Under the pieces are notes generated by a model that saw only the letters and a list, made by a program, of their open reading frames with translations, did not search any database and was not told the DNA's origin. 64,000 nt of DNA from an uncultured Eubacteriales bacterium (GTDB taxonomy: Bacteria > Bacillota > Clostridia > Christensenellales > UMGS416): contig UQLW01000005.1 of the NCBI GenBank assembly GCA_900542005.1, positions 1 through 64,000 of the forward strand. Reading direction: 5' to 3'. Positions within the stretch are counted from its first letter, which is position 1; every line of letters starts with the position of its first letter. Below, in pieces: positions 1-9,145 of this stretch. A program made the position numbers and the translations under genes.

Positions 1-1
1 G

Positions 2-646
2 GGTACCCACGGCGTGCGCCGCCCGGGCGGAGCGGCGCTGAACAGCGGGCAGGTCGGCAGCCTGCGGGCGGCGCAGTGGATTGCGGCGCACCCGGCGCCG
101 CTGCCGGCGTGGGGCGATGAGCTACAGGCGCAGGCGGAAGCGCTGGAGGCCCGGACGCAGGGCTTCCTGCGGGAGGGCGGGGAACCGCCGGCCGCCTGCT
201 GGCGGCGGCTGAAGGCGCGGATGGAGGGCATGGGCCATGTGCGGAGCCTTGAAAGCGCCCGGGAAATTGCCCAAGCCGCCGGAGAGGAGCTTGGCAGCCT
301 GGAGCAGGTCATGACGGTCCGGAGCCTGCCCGAGCTGGAGGCCGCCTTTGCCGTAGAGGATCTCCTGACGGTGCAGCAGGCCATGGCGGTTTCCGTTCAG
401 CGCTACATTGAAGCGGGGGGCGGGAGCCGCGGTTCCGCCCTGATCGCAGATGGGGAGGGCGCGCTGGCGCTGCCGCAGCTGCGCTGCCGGGCTGCCGGCC
501 GCGCCCTGGAGGGCCAGGTTCAGCAGGTATGCCTCCGGCAGGGGAAGGTGGAGTGCCGCTTCCGGGCAGTGCTGCCGCTGCCCCAGGAGGAAAGCTGGTT
601 TGAAACGGCCTGGGCCCAGTTCCAGTCGGGGGAAATCTACCGGTAA
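2..646 (+). CDS. FAD-dependent oxidoreductase, C-terminal part (5' end outside window)
   Basis: The reading frame is already open at base 2 and ends at the TAA at 644-646, so this is the last ~214 codons of a longer gene. The first visible residues contain THGVRRPGGAALNSGQVG, which resembles the flavin-contacting glycine-rich segment near the end of the FAD domain in fumarate reductase/aspartate oxidase-like flavoproteins, followed by a helical C-terminal domain of about 180 residues. This would be a soluble or membrane-associated dehydrogenase; substrate and partner cannot be told because the Rossmann domain lies upstream of the window. Assignment to the broad FAD_binding_2 class is by motif only. 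Confidence 0.6.
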   Translation, partial: GTHGVRRPGGAALNSGQVGSLRAAQWIAAHPAPLPAWGDELQAQAEALEARTQGFLREGGEPPAACWRRLKARMEGMGHVRSLESAREIAQAAGEELGSLEQVMTVRSLPELEAAFAVEDLLTVQQAMAVSVQRYIEAGGGSRGSALIADGEGALALPQLRCRAAGRALEGQVQQVCLRQGKVECRFRAVLPLPQEESWFETAWAQFQSGEIYR

Positions 647-658
647 GCGCCGGCGGTG

Positions 659-667
659 TGGTATAAT
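659..667 (+). promoter_or_regulatory. Extended -10 promoter for the FHA-SEDS-PBP genes
   Basis: TGGTATAAT gives a perfect TATAAT at 662-667 with the upstream TG of an extended -10. No good -35 is seen 17 bases before it. It sits in the only gap between the oxidoreductase and the FHA gene, about 70 bases before the start codon. Confidence 0.5.
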
Positions 668-739
668 GGAAGAGCCTATCCCGCCGCTGGCGGTCCGCCG
701 CCGGGCAGGACAAGCGAACACCATTAAAGGGAGGACATG

Positions 740-1204
740 ATGCAGCAATCCATCTATACCCTCGCGGCCACCGGCTTCCGGTATGTGGCGGTGCTGATTA
801 TGGCGCTTATTTTTCTCAATATATTCCGTTCCTCGATGCAGGATGCCCGCCGCCGGCGGCAGGGCGCCGGTGGGCTGCCGCAGATTTATGTAGGGGTGCT
901 GGAGATCCGCGACGAGAACCGGAAAAGCCTGAAATTCGGCATCTTGCAGGACTGTATGGTGGGGCGGTCCAACCGCTGTGATATTGCGCTGAAGGACAAG
1001 ACCATGGCGCCGGTGCATGCCCACATCTTTTTGCAGGGCGGGCAGCTCTATATCATGCCCATGTCCAGAAAACCGGTCAAGGTTAACGGGCAGCGTGTAC
1101 GCAGCCGCACGCCCATCAACGAGGGGGACAGCCTGATGATGGGGCTGACCCGGGGCAGTGTGCGGCTGCTGCAGCAGGAGGTGGATCATGGGAAGCATCG
1201 GTAA
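740..1204 (+). CDS. Membrane-anchored FHA-domain protein
   Basis: About 154 residues: an N-terminal membrane helix (roughly residues 9-28), a short Arg-rich linker, then a forkhead-associated domain from about residue 50 with the typical GRSNRCDIALKD core and a VNG/GD pattern near the end. FHA domains bind phosphothreonine, so this is expected to recruit a Ser/Thr-phosphorylated partner at the membrane. Two adjacent ATG codons exist (737 and 740); 740 is preferred because the AAAGGGAGG at 726-734 is then five bases away. It overlaps the next gene, a SEDS polymerase, which is followed by a class B PBP; this order recalls the actinobacterial fha-rodA-pbpA cluster and suggests a role in controlling wall synthesis. 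No kinase gene is seen here. Confidence 0.8.
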   Translation: MQQSIYTLAATGFRYVAVLIMALIFLNIFRSSMQDARRRRQGAGGLPQIYVGVLEIRDENRKSLKFGILQDCMVGRSNRCDIALKDKTMAPVHAHIFLQGGQLYIMPMSRKPVKVNGQRVRSRTPINEGDSLMMGLTRGSVRLLQQEVDHGKHR

Positions 1205-2444
1205 GCGCAGCGGAATGCTGATGAGTCTGGTAGCCATCCTGGAGATCGTCAGCTTTGGGCTGCTGTCCATCCGCGGAGAGGGTATCGACTACGACGCCTT
1301 TATTGTGCTGGGGCTCAGCCTGCTCCTTTTGTTCCTGCAGTATTGGGTTCTCCCGCAGTTCTTCCGCCATGCGGACCGGTATGTCATGGTCATCGTTAAC
1401 CTGCTGATGGCTGTCGGGTTAATCTTCCAGTACCGCCTGAGCTCCTCGACGGCCTATAAGCAGGTGATCTGCTGCGCCGCTGGCCTTATCGCCATGATTA
1501 TCATGATGCAGCTGATTCTGAAGGATGTGTTCAAACGCCGGTATATTTACCTGTATATGGTTTTTGGCATCATCCTGGTGGCGGTCACCCTGGTGCTGGG
1601 CCGGGTCATCGGCGGGGCCAAGAACTGGCTGAGCCTGACGGAGACGCTGTCCATCCAGCCCTCGGAGTTCGCCAAGGTGGTGCTGGTGGTGGTGCTGGCC
1701 CTGTGGCTTCGGGAAAATCATACCTTCCGGCAGCTGATTCCCATGTTCGTCTATGTGTTTCTCTGCGTATGCCTCCTGGTGCTGGCCAAGGACCTGGGCG
1801 CGGCCCTCCTCTACTTCGGCACCTTTTTGATGATGCTGTTCGTGGCCACCTCCAGCCTGTTCTATGTAACGGCGGGCCTGGGCGCGCTGGCGGTGGGCGG
1901 CGTGGCCAGCTATCATCTCTTTGATCACGTCAAGACCCGCGTTTCCGTGTGGCAGAACCCCTGGAGCCAGGCTAACGACGGCGGATATCAGATTGTGCAG
2001 GGGCTGATGGCGATCGTGTCCGGCGGCATGTTCGGCACGGGCCTGGGCCTGGGCAGCCCCAAATCGATCCCCGCCTACCGGACGGACTACATTTTTGCCG
2101 TTGTGTGCGAGGAGATGGGCGTGCTGGCGGGTATCCTGCTGATTGGCTTTTATGTGATGCTGGTGGTGCGGGGCGCGATTATCGCCCGGCGGGCGGTGAA
2201 CGCCTACCATGCGCTGCTGGCGCTGGGCAGCACGGTCCTTATCGCCCTGCAAAGCTTCATCATTATCGGCGGCGTCATCAAGCTTATTCCGCTGACGGGC
2301 ATCACGCTGCCGCTGGTCAGCTACGGCGGCAGCTCCATGGTGGCGACCTTTATGCTGATCGGCATTTTGCAGGCTGTATCCGAGGCCAGCGGCCGGGAGG
2401 CGGAGGCCCATCTTGAGGAGGAAGGCGGAGAGGAGGACGCATGA
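1188..2444 (+). CDS. SEDS-family peptidoglycan polymerase (FtsW/RodA/SpoVE)
   Basis: Polytopic membrane protein of 418 residues with about ten hydrophobic segments. The SEDS signatures are visible: GGAKNWL followed by IQPSEFAK near residue 160, and TGITLPLVSYGGSS near residue 368. These enzymes polymerise lipid II glycan strands together with a cognate class B PBP, which is the next gene, overlapping by four bases (ATGA). The start at 1188 is chosen over an upstream ATG at 1158 because AGGAGGTG lies just before it; it overlaps the FHA gene by 17 bases. Whether it acts in division, elongation or sporulation cannot be decided from sequence alone. Confidence 0.9.
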   Translation: MGSIGKRSGMLMSLVAILEIVSFGLLSIRGEGIDYDAFIVLGLSLLLLFLQYWVLPQFFRHADRYVMVIVNLLMAVGLIFQYRLSSSTAYKQVICCAAGLIAMIIMMQLILKDVFKRRYIYLYMVFGIILVAVTLVLGRVIGGAKNWLSLTETLSIQPSEFAKVVLVVVLALWLRENHTFRQLIPMFVYVFLCVCLLVLAKDLGAALLYFGTFLMMLFVATSSLFYVTAGLGALAVGGVASYHLFDHVKTRVSVWQNPWSQANDGGYQIVQGLMAIVSGGMFGTGLGLGSPKSIPAYRTDYIFAVVCEEMGVLAGILLIGFYVMLVVRGAIIARRAVNAYHALLALGSTVLIALQSFIIIGGVIKLIPLTGITLPLVSYGGSSMVATFMLIGILQAVSEASGREAEAHLEEEGGEEDA

Positions 2445-3826
2445 AGGAGCTGAGGAAGAACATCAAGTATTTGCTGGGCGTGATGGTGGTCTGCTTTGTC
2501 CTGCTCACCGGATATCTGGTATACGATGCGGTGATCTGGGGGAACCGCTGGCTGAACAGCCCCTATAATCCCCGGCTGCAGCAGCAGAGGGCCACGGTGA
2601 CGCCGGGCGACATCTATGACCGTACCGGCGAGCTTATCGTCAGCACCAACGATGCCGGAAAGCGCACCTACCTGGACAACAAATCCCAGCGGTACGCCAT
2701 GTGCCACATCATCGGCGACACCAAGGGCCTCTGCGCCACCGGGGTGGAAAGCACCTATGCCGCTACCCTGCTGGGCTATAACGCCAGCTTTTTGAACACC
2801 ATGAAGCAATTCCTGGAGCAGACGCCGGTCAAGGGCAACGACGTAACCCTGACGGCCGATGAATCGCTTTGCACCACAGCCTATAAGGCGCTGGACGGGG
2901 CGCGGGGCGCTGTGATCCTGATGAATTATAAAACCGGGGAGATTCTTGCCCTGACGAGTACGCCCGGCTTTGACCCGAAGAACATGGACGACGCCGACCT
3001 GTCCTCCGAGTCGTCGGTGCTGGTGAACCGGGCGATCCAGGGGCGCTATGTCCCGGGTTCGATCTTCAAGGTGGTCACGCTGACGGCGGCGCTGAACAAC
3101 GGAATCAATGAAAACTGGAACTATACCTGCGACGGCTCCCTGGCGTTGGACGGCGATACCATCACCTGCCCGTCGGAGCATGGGGAGCAGGACCTGGAGG
3201 AGGCCTTTGCCAACAGCTGTAACTGTGCCTTCGCCCAACTGGGCGTGGAGCTGGGCGCAGAAAAGCTGGTCAGTACGGCGCAGAGCATGGGCTTTTATAA
3301 GGAAACGATGTATAAGGACTTCACCCTGTACGCCAGCAAGCTGGGCATTACGGCCAGCAGCCGGGAATCAGAGGTGGGATGGGCGGCGATTGGCCAGGAT
3401 AAGGATACGGTAACCCCCATGCAGATGTGCATGATTGCCGGCGGCGTCGCCAACGGCGGCGTGGTCAAGGAGCCGCGATTGGTCAAATCGTCGGCTCTGG
3501 ACGTGAGCAACCTGACCAGCGCCCTGCAGGACAGCCGCATCATGTCGGCTGAGGTAGCCGGCCAGGTGAAGGATATGATGCGCGCCGTGGTGGAGGATGG
3601 CACGGGCAGCCGGGCCGCGGTAGAGGGGGTAACGGTTTGCGGCAAGACGGGCACCGCCGAGGTGGGCGGCTCCCAGAAGGCTCATGCCTGGTTTATGGGA
3701 TTCATCGAGGAGGCGGAGCACCCGCTGGCCATTACCGTTATCGTGGAAAACGGAGGCTCCGGCGGCCGCGTGGCCGCGCCCATCGCCAAGACAGTGCTTG
3801 AAAAGGCCGTAAAGGCAGGATACTAG
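2441..3826 (+). CDS. Class B penicillin-binding protein (transpeptidase)
   Basis: 461 residues: short cytoplasmic tail, one membrane helix (about 10-30), an N-terminal segment with the PBP hallmark PGDIYDRTG, and a transpeptidase domain. Active-site motifs are complete: S207-I-F-K210 (SxxK), S259-C-N261 (SxN) and K402-T-G404. It cross-links peptidoglycan outside the membrane and is the expected partner of the overlapping SEDS polymerase. It is short for a class B PBP (usually 550-700 residues), most like actinobacterial PbpA, with a reduced N-terminal pedestal domain. Confidence 0.92.
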   Translation: MKELRKNIKYLLGVMVVCFVLLTGYLVYDAVIWGNRWLNSPYNPRLQQQRATVTPGDIYDRTGELIVSTNDAGKRTYLDNKSQRYAMCHIIGDTKGLCATGVESTYAATLLGYNASFLNTMKQFLEQTPVKGNDVTLTADESLCTTAYKALDGARGAVILMNYKTGEILALTSTPGFDPKNMDDADLSSESSVLVNRAIQGRYVPGSIFKVVTLTAALNNGINENWNYTCDGSLALDGDTITCPSEHGEQDLEEAFANSCNCAFAQLGVELGAEKLVSTAQSMGFYKETMYKDFTLYASKLGITASSRESEVGWAAIGQDKDTVTPMQMCMIAGGVANGGVVKEPRLVKSSALDVSNLTSALQDSRIMSAEVAGQVKDMMRAVVEDGTGSRAAVEGVTVCGKTGTAEVGGSQKAHAWFMGFIEEAEHPLAITVIVENGGSGGRVAAPIAKTVLEKAVKAGY

Positions 3827-3867
3827 CAGACCGCGGGCAGCGGGAAACAAAAAAGGAGGAAACAGGG

Positions 3868-4824
3868 ATGGACTTGATGCAAGCGACGCAGCTAACGGAA
3901 AAAATTCGAGAAAACGTAGCTAAGGTGATCGTCGGACAGCGCCAGGCGATGGATCTGATGCTGGCCGCGCTGCTGGCCAGGGGGCATGTGCTGCTGGAGG
4001 ATGTGCCCGGCACAGGGAAAACCGTGCTGGCCAAGGCGCTGGCACGGTCCATACAGGGCGATTTCAGCCGCATTCAATTCACGCCGGATATCCTGCCCAT
4101 GGACATCACCGGCGCCAGCGTGTACAACCAGCGGGACATGACCTTTGATTTCAAAAAGGGGCCGGCCTTTTGCCATATCCTTCTGGCGGATGAGATCAAC
4201 CGCGCCACACCCCGCACGCAGTCGGCCCTTCTGGAATGTATGGAGGAGCGCCAGATTACTTCTGACGGCATAACCTATCCGCTGGAGGCGCCCTTTATGG
4301 TCATCGCCACCCAGAACCCGGTGGAGACGCAGGGCACCTTCCCGCTGCCGGAGGCGCAGCTGGACCGCTTCCTGATTAAGACGAAGATGGGCTATCTGCC
4401 CACCGACGACGCCGTGGCGGTGCTGGACCGCTTTATCGACAATGACCCGCTGGCCCAGCTTGCGCCGGTGGCTACCGCGCAGCAGATCGCCCAGGCGCAG
4501 GATGCGGTGACCAAGGTCATGGTGAGCGCGCCGGTGCGGCGTTATATCGTGGATCTGGTGGAAAAGACGCGCCAGCTGCCGGACGTGGCCCTAGGCGTGA
4601 GCCCCCGGGGTTCCCTGGCCCTTTTGCGGGCTTCCCAAAGCTGGGCGGTCCTAAAGGGGCGGGATTATGTGCTGCCGGACGATGTCAAGGATATGGCAGG
4701 GCCGGTGCTGGGCCACCGTATTCTTTGCCGCAATGCCTTCGACGGCGGGGACATGGCTGCACGGGTCATGGGCACGCTGCTGGCACAGGTGCCCGTGCCG
4801 ACGGAGCCGGAGGAAGAGGCATGA
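3868..4824 (+). CDS. MoxR-family AAA+ ATPase
   Basis: 318 residues with Walker A PGTGKT at 47-52, Walker B LLADEIN at about 105-111, a sensor-type ATQNP near residue 150, and the C-terminal helical lid. MoxR ATPases act as chaperones, commonly for proteins with VWA or DUF58 domains. A strong ribosome site (AAAGGAGGAAAC) precedes the ATG. The stop overlaps the start of the DUF58 gene by four bases, which is the standard MoxR-DUF58 pairing. Substrate unknown. Confidence 0.92.
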   Translation: MDLMQATQLTEKIRENVAKVIVGQRQAMDLMLAALLARGHVLLEDVPGTGKTVLAKALARSIQGDFSRIQFTPDILPMDITGASVYNQRDMTFDFKKGPAFCHILLADEINRATPRTQSALLECMEERQITSDGITYPLEAPFMVIATQNPVETQGTFPLPEAQLDRFLIKTKMGYLPTDDAVAVLDRFIDNDPLAQLAPVATAQQIAQAQDAVTKVMVSAPVRRYIVDLVEKTRQLPDVALGVSPRGSLALLRASQSWAVLKGRDYVLPDDVKDMAGPVLGHRILCRNAFDGGDMAARVMGTLLAQVPVPTEPEEEA

Positions 4825-5924
4825 ACGTCTTCTGGCTGCTCGTCATTGCCTGCGCAGCCGTTTTGATCCAGATGGCGGTCTTCCGCGCCGCCGGGCAGAA
4901 GGGGATCACCTATGTCCGCTATTTCAGCGCTAGCCGTGCCCAGGTGGGGGAGAAGCTGGAGCTGGTGGAGGACATTACCGCCCGCCGGTTCGTCCCCGTG
5001 CCATGGCTGCGGGTGGAATCCCGGATTCCGTCGGCGCTGGCCTTTACTGCGCAGAAGGATCTGAATATCGAGGATGAATTCTATCACCGGTCCATCTTTA
5101 CGCTTATGCCCTTCCGGCACATCCGGCGGCGCTACCAGGTAACCTGCACCCATCGCGGGCTGTACGATCTCACCTCGGTCACGCTGACAAGCGGCGACCT
5201 GCTGGGGCTGTATTCGGCCCACAGGACCCTTTCCCTGGATGCAAAGCTGCTGGTCTATCCTCAGCTGAAAAGCTTTTCCGCCCTTGAACTCCCCTCCCGG
5301 CAGTGGCAGGGCGACGTAGCCGTGCGGCGGTGGATCCAGCCGGATCTCTTCCTGGTCAATGGGATACGGGAATACCGGATGGGCGATAACCGGCGCGATA
5401 TCCACGCCGGAGCGACCGCCCGCACCGGGGTGCTGCAGGTGAAAACCCACGACTATACGGCTTCGCCGCGCATGCTGATTGTGCTGAACGCCCAGATGGA
5501 CGAGGATCAATGGGGCGTATTGACCTTTCAGGAGCGGGAATCGCTGGAGGACGCGGTTTCCCTGGCGGCTACCATGGTGGCCTGGTGCCGGAAGGAGCGG
5601 GTGGCCTGCGGCTTTGCCAGCAACGGGCAGCTGCAGGGCGCGGAGAAGGAGGAAATCTATCTGGGCCCGCAGAGCGCGCCGCAGCACTATAACGACTGCA
5701 TGGAGCTGGTTGCCCGAATCATCATGCAGCGGCGAATCAGCTTTCATAGCTATATGGAGCGCCTGGCCCGGCTGCTGCCCCTTGATCCGGTGGACGTTGT
5801 GGTGCTGTCCTGCTACTGGAGCGAGGGCCTGGAGGCGGCGGCCGCAACCCTGCGGGGCATGGGCCATGCCGTATACCATTACCCCATCGCCCGAAAGGAG
5901 GCGGCCCATGATCGCGTCGTGTAA
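4821..5924 (+). CDS. DUF58-domain protein
   Basis: 367 residues starting at the ATG that overlaps the moxR stop. N-terminal hydrophobic segment, then a beta-rich region and the DUF58 core with the recognisable NGIREYRMGDNRRDIHAGAT stretch near residues 175-195. DUF58 proteins are client or partner proteins of MoxR ATPases. An in-frame upstream ATG at 4725 would bury the gene in moxR and is not used. Gene order moxR-DUF58-membrane protein is widespread; the process served is not known here. Confidence 0.85.
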   Translation: MNVFWLLVIACAAVLIQMAVFRAAGQKGITYVRYFSASRAQVGEKLELVEDITARRFVPVPWLRVESRIPSALAFTAQKDLNIEDEFYHRSIFTLMPFRHIRRRYQVTCTHRGLYDLTSVTLTSGDLLGLYSAHRTLSLDAKLLVYPQLKSFSALELPSRQWQGDVAVRRWIQPDLFLVNGIREYRMGDNRRDIHAGATARTGVLQVKTHDYTASPRMLIVLNAQMDEDQWGVLTFQERESLEDAVSLAATMVAWCRKERVACGFASNGQLQGAEKEEIYLGPQSAPQHYNDCMELVARIIMQRRISFHSYMERLARLLPLDPVDVVVLSCYWSEGLEAAAATLRGMGHAVYHYPIARKEAAHDRVV

Positions 5925-7212
5925 AAAGCTGCTGATCCCCCTGTGCCATGGCTTTATCCTGCTGCCGCTGGCGGCCATCGCCGCCGGCTCTCCGGGGACG
6001 GGCCCGCTGGCGCTGCTTTTGGCGGTGCTGTGCGGCCTGGGCCTGGTGGGTTGGCTGGCCGACCTGCTTCTGCCCAGGCAGTGGCCGGTATGGATCGGCA
6101 TCCTTCTGATGATGGCGCTGGGCCTCGGCGCGGGTTTTGCCTTTTTGCCGCAGGTGTTTTTCGGCATCGTGGGGCAAGAGCCGCAGGGCTGGACGGCGCC
6201 TCTGCTGGGCCTTCTGTCCGGCGCGGCTATGGCCTGGAGCCAGCTGGAGTGCCGGCGCGGCCTGCCGGCAGGCTTGGAGCCCTATAAGCTGGGGGTCGGC
6301 CTTGCGCTGTATATCTTGACCTACTTTTCCTACCGTGCCACGGGGCTCTATACGGCGCAGGACAAAAGCGATCTTGTGCAGCCCATCTTCCTGTATGGCG
6401 TGATGTGGCTGATCCTGTCCCTGCTCATCATCAATTTTCAGTTCGTAACCCGGATGGCCGCCACCAAGAACCAGCCGGATGTGCCCAAGCCGGTGCGCAC
6501 CTTTAACCTTACGCTGATCCTTGGCCTGCTCGGGATCATTCTCTTTCTCTCCAGCCTGGGCTTTCTGCGCAATCTGTTCAGCCGGTTTTTCCTGTGGCTG
6601 ATGGAGCGCTTCACAGGCGGCGGGGGATCGGCTCCCGCCGCCCCGCTGCCAAGCTTCCAGCCGGATATTCCCACGGGGGAGGGGTTTCGCTTTACCGTAC
6701 CCGAGGCGCCCGAATGGGTACGCCAGCTGGAAAATGTGCTGATCCCGATGCTGACCATCGCGCTGGGGCTTGCGGCGCTGGGGCTGCTCTGCTATAAGCT
6801 CCGGTCGCTTTTCCGGCAGTTCAAGGGATGGATCCGGCAAAAGATGAGCCGCTGGCAGACGGCGGAGGGCTATGTGCAGGAGGAGGAAAGCCTGATGAGC
6901 TGGGCGCAGCTGAAGCGGGAGCTGGGCGAACGTATCCGGCGGCGCAGGCCCAGGCCGCGGCCCAAGCTGGAGGATCAGCCGGATGACCGGGCCAAGGTCC
7001 GCTGGCTTTTCTGCCGGCTGCGGGAGCAGCTCAGGCGGAAACGGCGCTTCGACAGCACGCAGACGCCGAGGGAGCTGGCGGAGGCGCGCTTTGCCCAGGA
7101 TCCCAGGGTGCAGCGGCTTCTGGAGGATTATAACGAGGCCCGCTACAGCGCCCATCCTGTGGAGCCCGAATCAGTGGCCGCAGGGCTGGAGGCGCTGCGG
7201 AGAATGCGCTAG
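5908..7212 (+). CDS. Polytopic membrane protein of the MoxR/DUF58 operon
   Basis: 434 residues beginning at the ATG after GAAAGGAGGCGG, overlapping the DUF58 gene by 17 bases. About eight hydrophobic segments fill residues 5-310, then a basic, Arg-rich cytoplasmic tail ends in a small helical region resembling the DUF4129-type tail of transglutaminase-like membrane proteins. In related operons the third gene is often a transglutaminase-like protein; no Cys-His-Asp core is visible here, so it may be a version that lost that domain. A longer in-frame opening back to 5614 is only the shadow of the DUF58 gene. Confidence 0.65.
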   Translation: MIASCKKLLIPLCHGFILLPLAAIAAGSPGTGPLALLLAVLCGLGLVGWLADLLLPRQWPVWIGILLMMALGLGAGFAFLPQVFFGIVGQEPQGWTAPLLGLLSGAAMAWSQLECRRGLPAGLEPYKLGVGLALYILTYFSYRATGLYTAQDKSDLVQPIFLYGVMWLILSLLIINFQFVTRMAATKNQPDVPKPVRTFNLTLILGLLGIILFLSSLGFLRNLFSRFFLWLMERFTGGGGSAPAAPLPSFQPDIPTGEGFRFTVPEAPEWVRQLENVLIPMLTIALGLAALGLLCYKLRSLFRQFKGWIRQKMSRWQTAEGYVQEEESLMSWAQLKRELGERIRRRRPRPRPKLEDQPDDRAKVRWLFCRLREQLRRKRRFDSTQTPRELAEARFAQDPRVQRLLEDYNEARYSAHPVEPESVAAGLEALRRMR

Positions 7213-7224
7213 CAGGAGGACAAA

Positions 7225-9111
7225 TTGAAGCAGAAGCTGGAAAACCTGATTGCAACGCTGCCGGATCATCCGGGCGTATACCTGATGAAGGATGCCGAGG
7301 GGACGGTGATCTATGTAGGGAAGGCCGTTTCCCTGAAAAACCGGGTCAGGCAGTATTTCCGCGGCCGGCACCCGGGGCAGCCCAAGGTAGACGCCATGGT
7401 GGAGCATATCGAAAGCTTCGATTATGTGCTGGTGGACAGCGAGCTGGAGGCCTTCATCCTGGAGTGCAATCTCATTAAGCAATACCGTCCCCATTACAAC
7501 ATTATGCTGCGGGACGACAAGCACTACCCCTATATCCGGGTGGATATGGAGCAGGCCTATCCGCGGCTGGAGATCGCCCGGCAGATGAAGAAGGACAAGG
7601 CCCGCTATTTCGGGCCCTACTTCTCCGCCCGGGCTGTCCGCCAGGCGCTGGAGGCGGTGGGAAAGGCGTTCCCCCTGCGCACCTGCCGGCGGGATCTGCC
7701 GGCCCGGGCGGGCAAGGAGCGTCCCTGCCTCAACGCCCACATGGGCACCTGCCTGGCGCCCTGCACCGGAAAGGTGGATGAGCAGGAATATAAAGCGCTG
7801 GTGCGCCAGGCCTGCCGGTTCCTGGAGGGCCATGGCGAGGAAGTGGTAAGCGAGCTCAGGCGGAATATGCAGGAGGCTTCGGCAGCGCTGCAGTTTGAGA
7901 AGGCGGCGCTGTACCGCGACCGGCTGATGGCGGTGGAGCGGGTGCTTTCCAGCCAGCAGAAGGCGATTATCACAAGCCGCGAGGACTGGGACATCCTGGG
8001 GTTCTATCAGCAGGACGGCCGCGTGCAGATCCAGCTTCTGGTGATCCGGGGCGGCTTTCTCAACGGCAGCGAAACCTTCAGCCTGGAGGAAAACCTGGAG
8101 GAGGGGCCTGAGCAGCTGATCCGGGGCTTCCTGCGGGATTATTATGCCTCGGCCAAGGTGATTCCCCAGTGGATCCTGACCCCCTATATGCCCGATGACG
8201 GCGAAGCGCTGGAGCAATGGCTGACCGAGCTGCGGCAGGGAAGAGTCTACCTGCACAAGCCGGAACGGGGCGAGAAACGCAAGCTGGTGGATATGGCCTG
8301 CGAGAACGCGCGGCAGAGCATGGAGCGCGAGGTGATCGCCCAGCAGCGGGAATGGGAGCGCACCGGCGGGGCGGCCATCGACCTGGCCCGGGCGCTGGGC
8401 CTTGAAAAGGCGCCCCATCGGATCGAGTGCTACGACATCTCCAACATCCAGGGTACCAACTCGGTGGCTTCCATGGTGGTGATGCTGGACGGCAAGGCGG
8501 CGCCCAAGGAATACCGGCGGTTTAAGATCAAAACGGTGGAAGGCGCCAACGATTTCGCCAGCATGCGCGAGGTGCTGAGCCGCCGGTTTGCCCATGGCCT
8601 GGAGGAGCGAAAGAGTCTGGGCGGCGAAGCGAAGGAGGGGAAATTCAACCGCTTCCCCGATCTTGTCATCATCGACGGTGGCCCTGAGCAGCTGGCCTTT
8701 GCCCGGGAGGCCATGGAGGCGGCCGGCGTGGGGGATATCCCCGCGGTGGGCCTGGCCAAACGGGAGGAATGGCTCTATAAGGTGGGCGAGGAGGAGCCGG
8801 TGAAGCTGCCCAAGACGGCGCCGGCCCTGCACATGGTGCAGCGCATCCGCGACGAGGCCCACCGCTTTGCCATCACCTACCACCGCTCGCTGCGGGGGCA
8901 TAAGGCGCTGCTGACCCAGCTGGATCAGATTCCCGGCGTCGGCCCGGCCCGGCGCAAGGCGCTTTTGAAGGCGTACCCCGTCCAGGCGATGATGAAGCAG
9001 GCGACGGTGGAGGAGCTGATGCAGGTGCCGGGGATTACAGAAAAAATCGCCCGCCAGGTATACGAATTGATGCATTCCTCCTCTAGCCAGGAGGGGAAAA
9101 CTTCAGTATAA
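7225..9111 (+). CDS. uvrC: UvrABC excinuclease subunit C
   Basis: 628 residues, normal family length, starting at TTG 7225 behind AGGAGGA. Order of domains: GIY-YIG nuclease (GVY at 17-19, YVG at 30-32, Arg40), a Cys-rich stretch around residues 150-185, a UVR motif near 205-235 for UvrB binding, an RNase H-like second nuclease with the CYDISNIQGT segment, and a C-terminal helix-hairpin-helix pair (IPGVGPARRKALL; VPGITEKIARQVY). It makes the two incisions around bulky DNA lesions in nucleotide excision repair. No uvrA or uvrB is in the window. Confidence 0.97.
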   Translation: MKQKLENLIATLPDHPGVYLMKDAEGTVIYVGKAVSLKNRVRQYFRGRHPGQPKVDAMVEHIESFDYVLVDSELEAFILECNLIKQYRPHYNIMLRDDKHYPYIRVDMEQAYPRLEIARQMKKDKARYFGPYFSARAVRQALEAVGKAFPLRTCRRDLPARAGKERPCLNAHMGTCLAPCTGKVDEQEYKALVRQACRFLEGHGEEVVSELRRNMQEASAALQFEKAALYRDRLMAVERVLSSQQKAIITSREDWDILGFYQQDGRVQIQLLVIRGGFLNGSETFSLEENLEEGPEQLIRGFLRDYYASAKVIPQWILTPYMPDDGEALEQWLTELRQGRVYLHKPERGEKRKLVDMACENARQSMEREVIAQQREWERTGGAAIDLARALGLEKAPHRIECYDISNIQGTNSVASMVVMLDGKAAPKEYRRFKIKTVEGANDFASMREVLSRRFAHGLEERKSLGGEAKEGKFNRFPDLVIIDGGPEQLAFAREAMEAAGVGDIPAVGLAKREEWLYKVGEEEPVKLPKTAPALHMVQRIRDEAHRFAITYHRSLRGHKALLTQLDQIPGVGPARRKALLKAYPVQAMMKQATVEELMQVPGITEKIARQVYELMHSSSSQEGKTSV

Positions 9112-9112
9112 T
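9107..9112 (+). promoter_or_regulatory. Possible -10 element before hprK
   Basis: A perfect TATAAT spans the uvrC stop codon, about 34 bases before the hprK start. No convincing -35 lies 16-18 bases upstream, so this is a weak call. Confidence 0.3.
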
Positions 9113-9145
9113 AAGAGGTAGCTATATCTGTCGAAGGGGGTCAAA

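Noticed and set aside
7171..9075. A 634-codon minus-strand open frame
   Set aside because: Antisense to uvrC, whose domains are all present and in order.
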